DNA from: Streptomyces diastaticus subsp. diastaticus
GTDB taxonomy: Bacteria > Actinomycetota > Actinomycetes > Streptomycetales > Streptomycetaceae
Assembly: GCF_011170125.1 (NCBI RefSeq)
Contig: NZ_BLLN01000006.1
Location: forward strand, 21,424 to 85,423
Direction of reading: 5' to 3'
Length of the DNA: 64,000 nucleotides
In this document: positions 63,706 to 64,000 of the stretch, piece after piece
Layout: the number at the start of each line of letters is the position of its first letter
Position numbering within the stretch: position 1 is the first letter of the stretch
Program-made: the position numbers and the translations under genes
Notes under the pieces: generated by a model
What the model saw: only the letters and a program-made list of their open reading frames with translations
Told to the model about the DNA's origin: nothing
The model's database searches: none

Positions 63706-64000
63706 GATGTTGGCACCTGCTTGGCGTCGCACTTTTCTACAGCATCGAAGTACTGATTGAGCCAGGCGTTACGCTCAGACTCAGATGTGCCTTCAAGCCA
63801 TGCAACCGTCAGGTCGATGCCTTTTGGTCGGGCTCCGTAGTATGTCACCGAGGTGTCTGGACTGCCGGCGAGCCACTCAACCACTGCCGAACTTTGTGGT
63901 GGGTATGTCCACTTCCCGCCTTGGCAATTTCCATACGCCAGTTCTTGTGCGATCTCTTGCAAATAGCGACCCGGTTCGGTGACTTCGCGCCCCATCGTGG
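63702..64000 (-). CDS. Partial hypothetical protein, runs off the window
   Basis: Visible part about 98 residues: a Tyr/Trp-rich soluble C-terminal piece (SVTYYGARPKGIDLTVAWLE, NAWLNQYFDAVEKCDAKQ) with two cysteines. The frame is still open at the edge; an ATG at 63995 may or may not be the start. It overlaps the membrane-protein gene and probably belongs to the same operon. The lower GC continues here. Not identifiable from this fragment. Confidence 0.65.
   Translation of the reverse strand, partial: TMGREVTEPGRYLQEIAQELAYGNCQGGKWTYPPQSSAVVEWLAGSPDTSVTYYGARPKGIDLTVAWLEGTSESERNAWLNQYFDAVEKCDAKQVPTS

Overview
This is a high-GC actinobacterial sequence with Streptomyces character: strong GC bias at third codon positions, GTG starts, four-base stop/start overlaps within operons, AGGAGG-type ribosome sites and very GC-rich hairpin terminators. 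A terminal-protein gene (tpg) beside the 3' part of its partner (tap), three insertion sequences, several broken genes and few housekeeping genes point to the arm of a linear chromosome or to a linear plasmid, not a core region.

Layout. 1-10.6 kb: a complete type I-C CRISPR-Cas locus. On the minus strand lie cas3-cas5-cas8c-cas7-cas4-cas1-cas2; divergently on the plus strand, beyond a shared leader/promoter region, is an array of 31 clear 37-nt repeats plus one degenerate last repeat. 10.6-23.2 kb: accessory genes, several of them plausible phage-defence or regulatory genes (HEPN-like protein, Abi-like protein with a hairpin leader, tandem HTH regulators, a membrane Ser/Thr kinase, a SWIM zinc-finger protein, a frameshifted DUF4062 gene, a von Willebrand A protein). 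23.5-30.7 kb: a ribose/deoxyribose operon rbsK-rbsC-rbsB-rbsA-rbsD-deoC-gntR with a recognisable promoter and an overlapping inverted repeat. 30.7-33.1 kb: GC-rich sequence with short tandem repeats and no convincing gene.

33.1-39.3 kb: a SAM-dependent methyltransferase, a two-component system and an ABC-2 exporter (ATPase plus two permeases). Between kinase and permease lies an unusual minisatellite that contains degenerate copies of the permease's own 3' end. 39.8-41.1 kb: a decayed IS3-type element. 41.2-48.7 kb: an arsenic island with the arsR-B-O / C-T gene set known from Streptomyces linear plasmids, an ArsN1-like acetyltransferase, a second arsR and two further flavoproteins; the second half shares a putative operator sequence. 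48.9-49.9 kb: an IS5-type element with perfect 28-bp ends, inserted at the 3' end of a small HTH gene.

50.5-57.9 kb: a HEAT-repeat protein, tpg, then a chimera. The tap gene keeps only its C-terminal third; its 5' part is replaced by a 4.2-kb block holding a truncated NRPS-type adenylation-domain gene, a UvrA-like self-resistance ATPase and the 3' end of a FAD monooxygenase gene. Both ends of the block cut genes, so it looks like a relic of a biosynthetic cluster joined to telomere genes by recombination. 58-64 kb: an NmrA-like reductase, an IS427-type element, two divergently transcribed paralogous secreted four-cysteine proteins, a SARP-like regulator, a small membrane protein and a gene running off the window. 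The last 4 kb is visibly less GC-rich, suggesting different ancestry.
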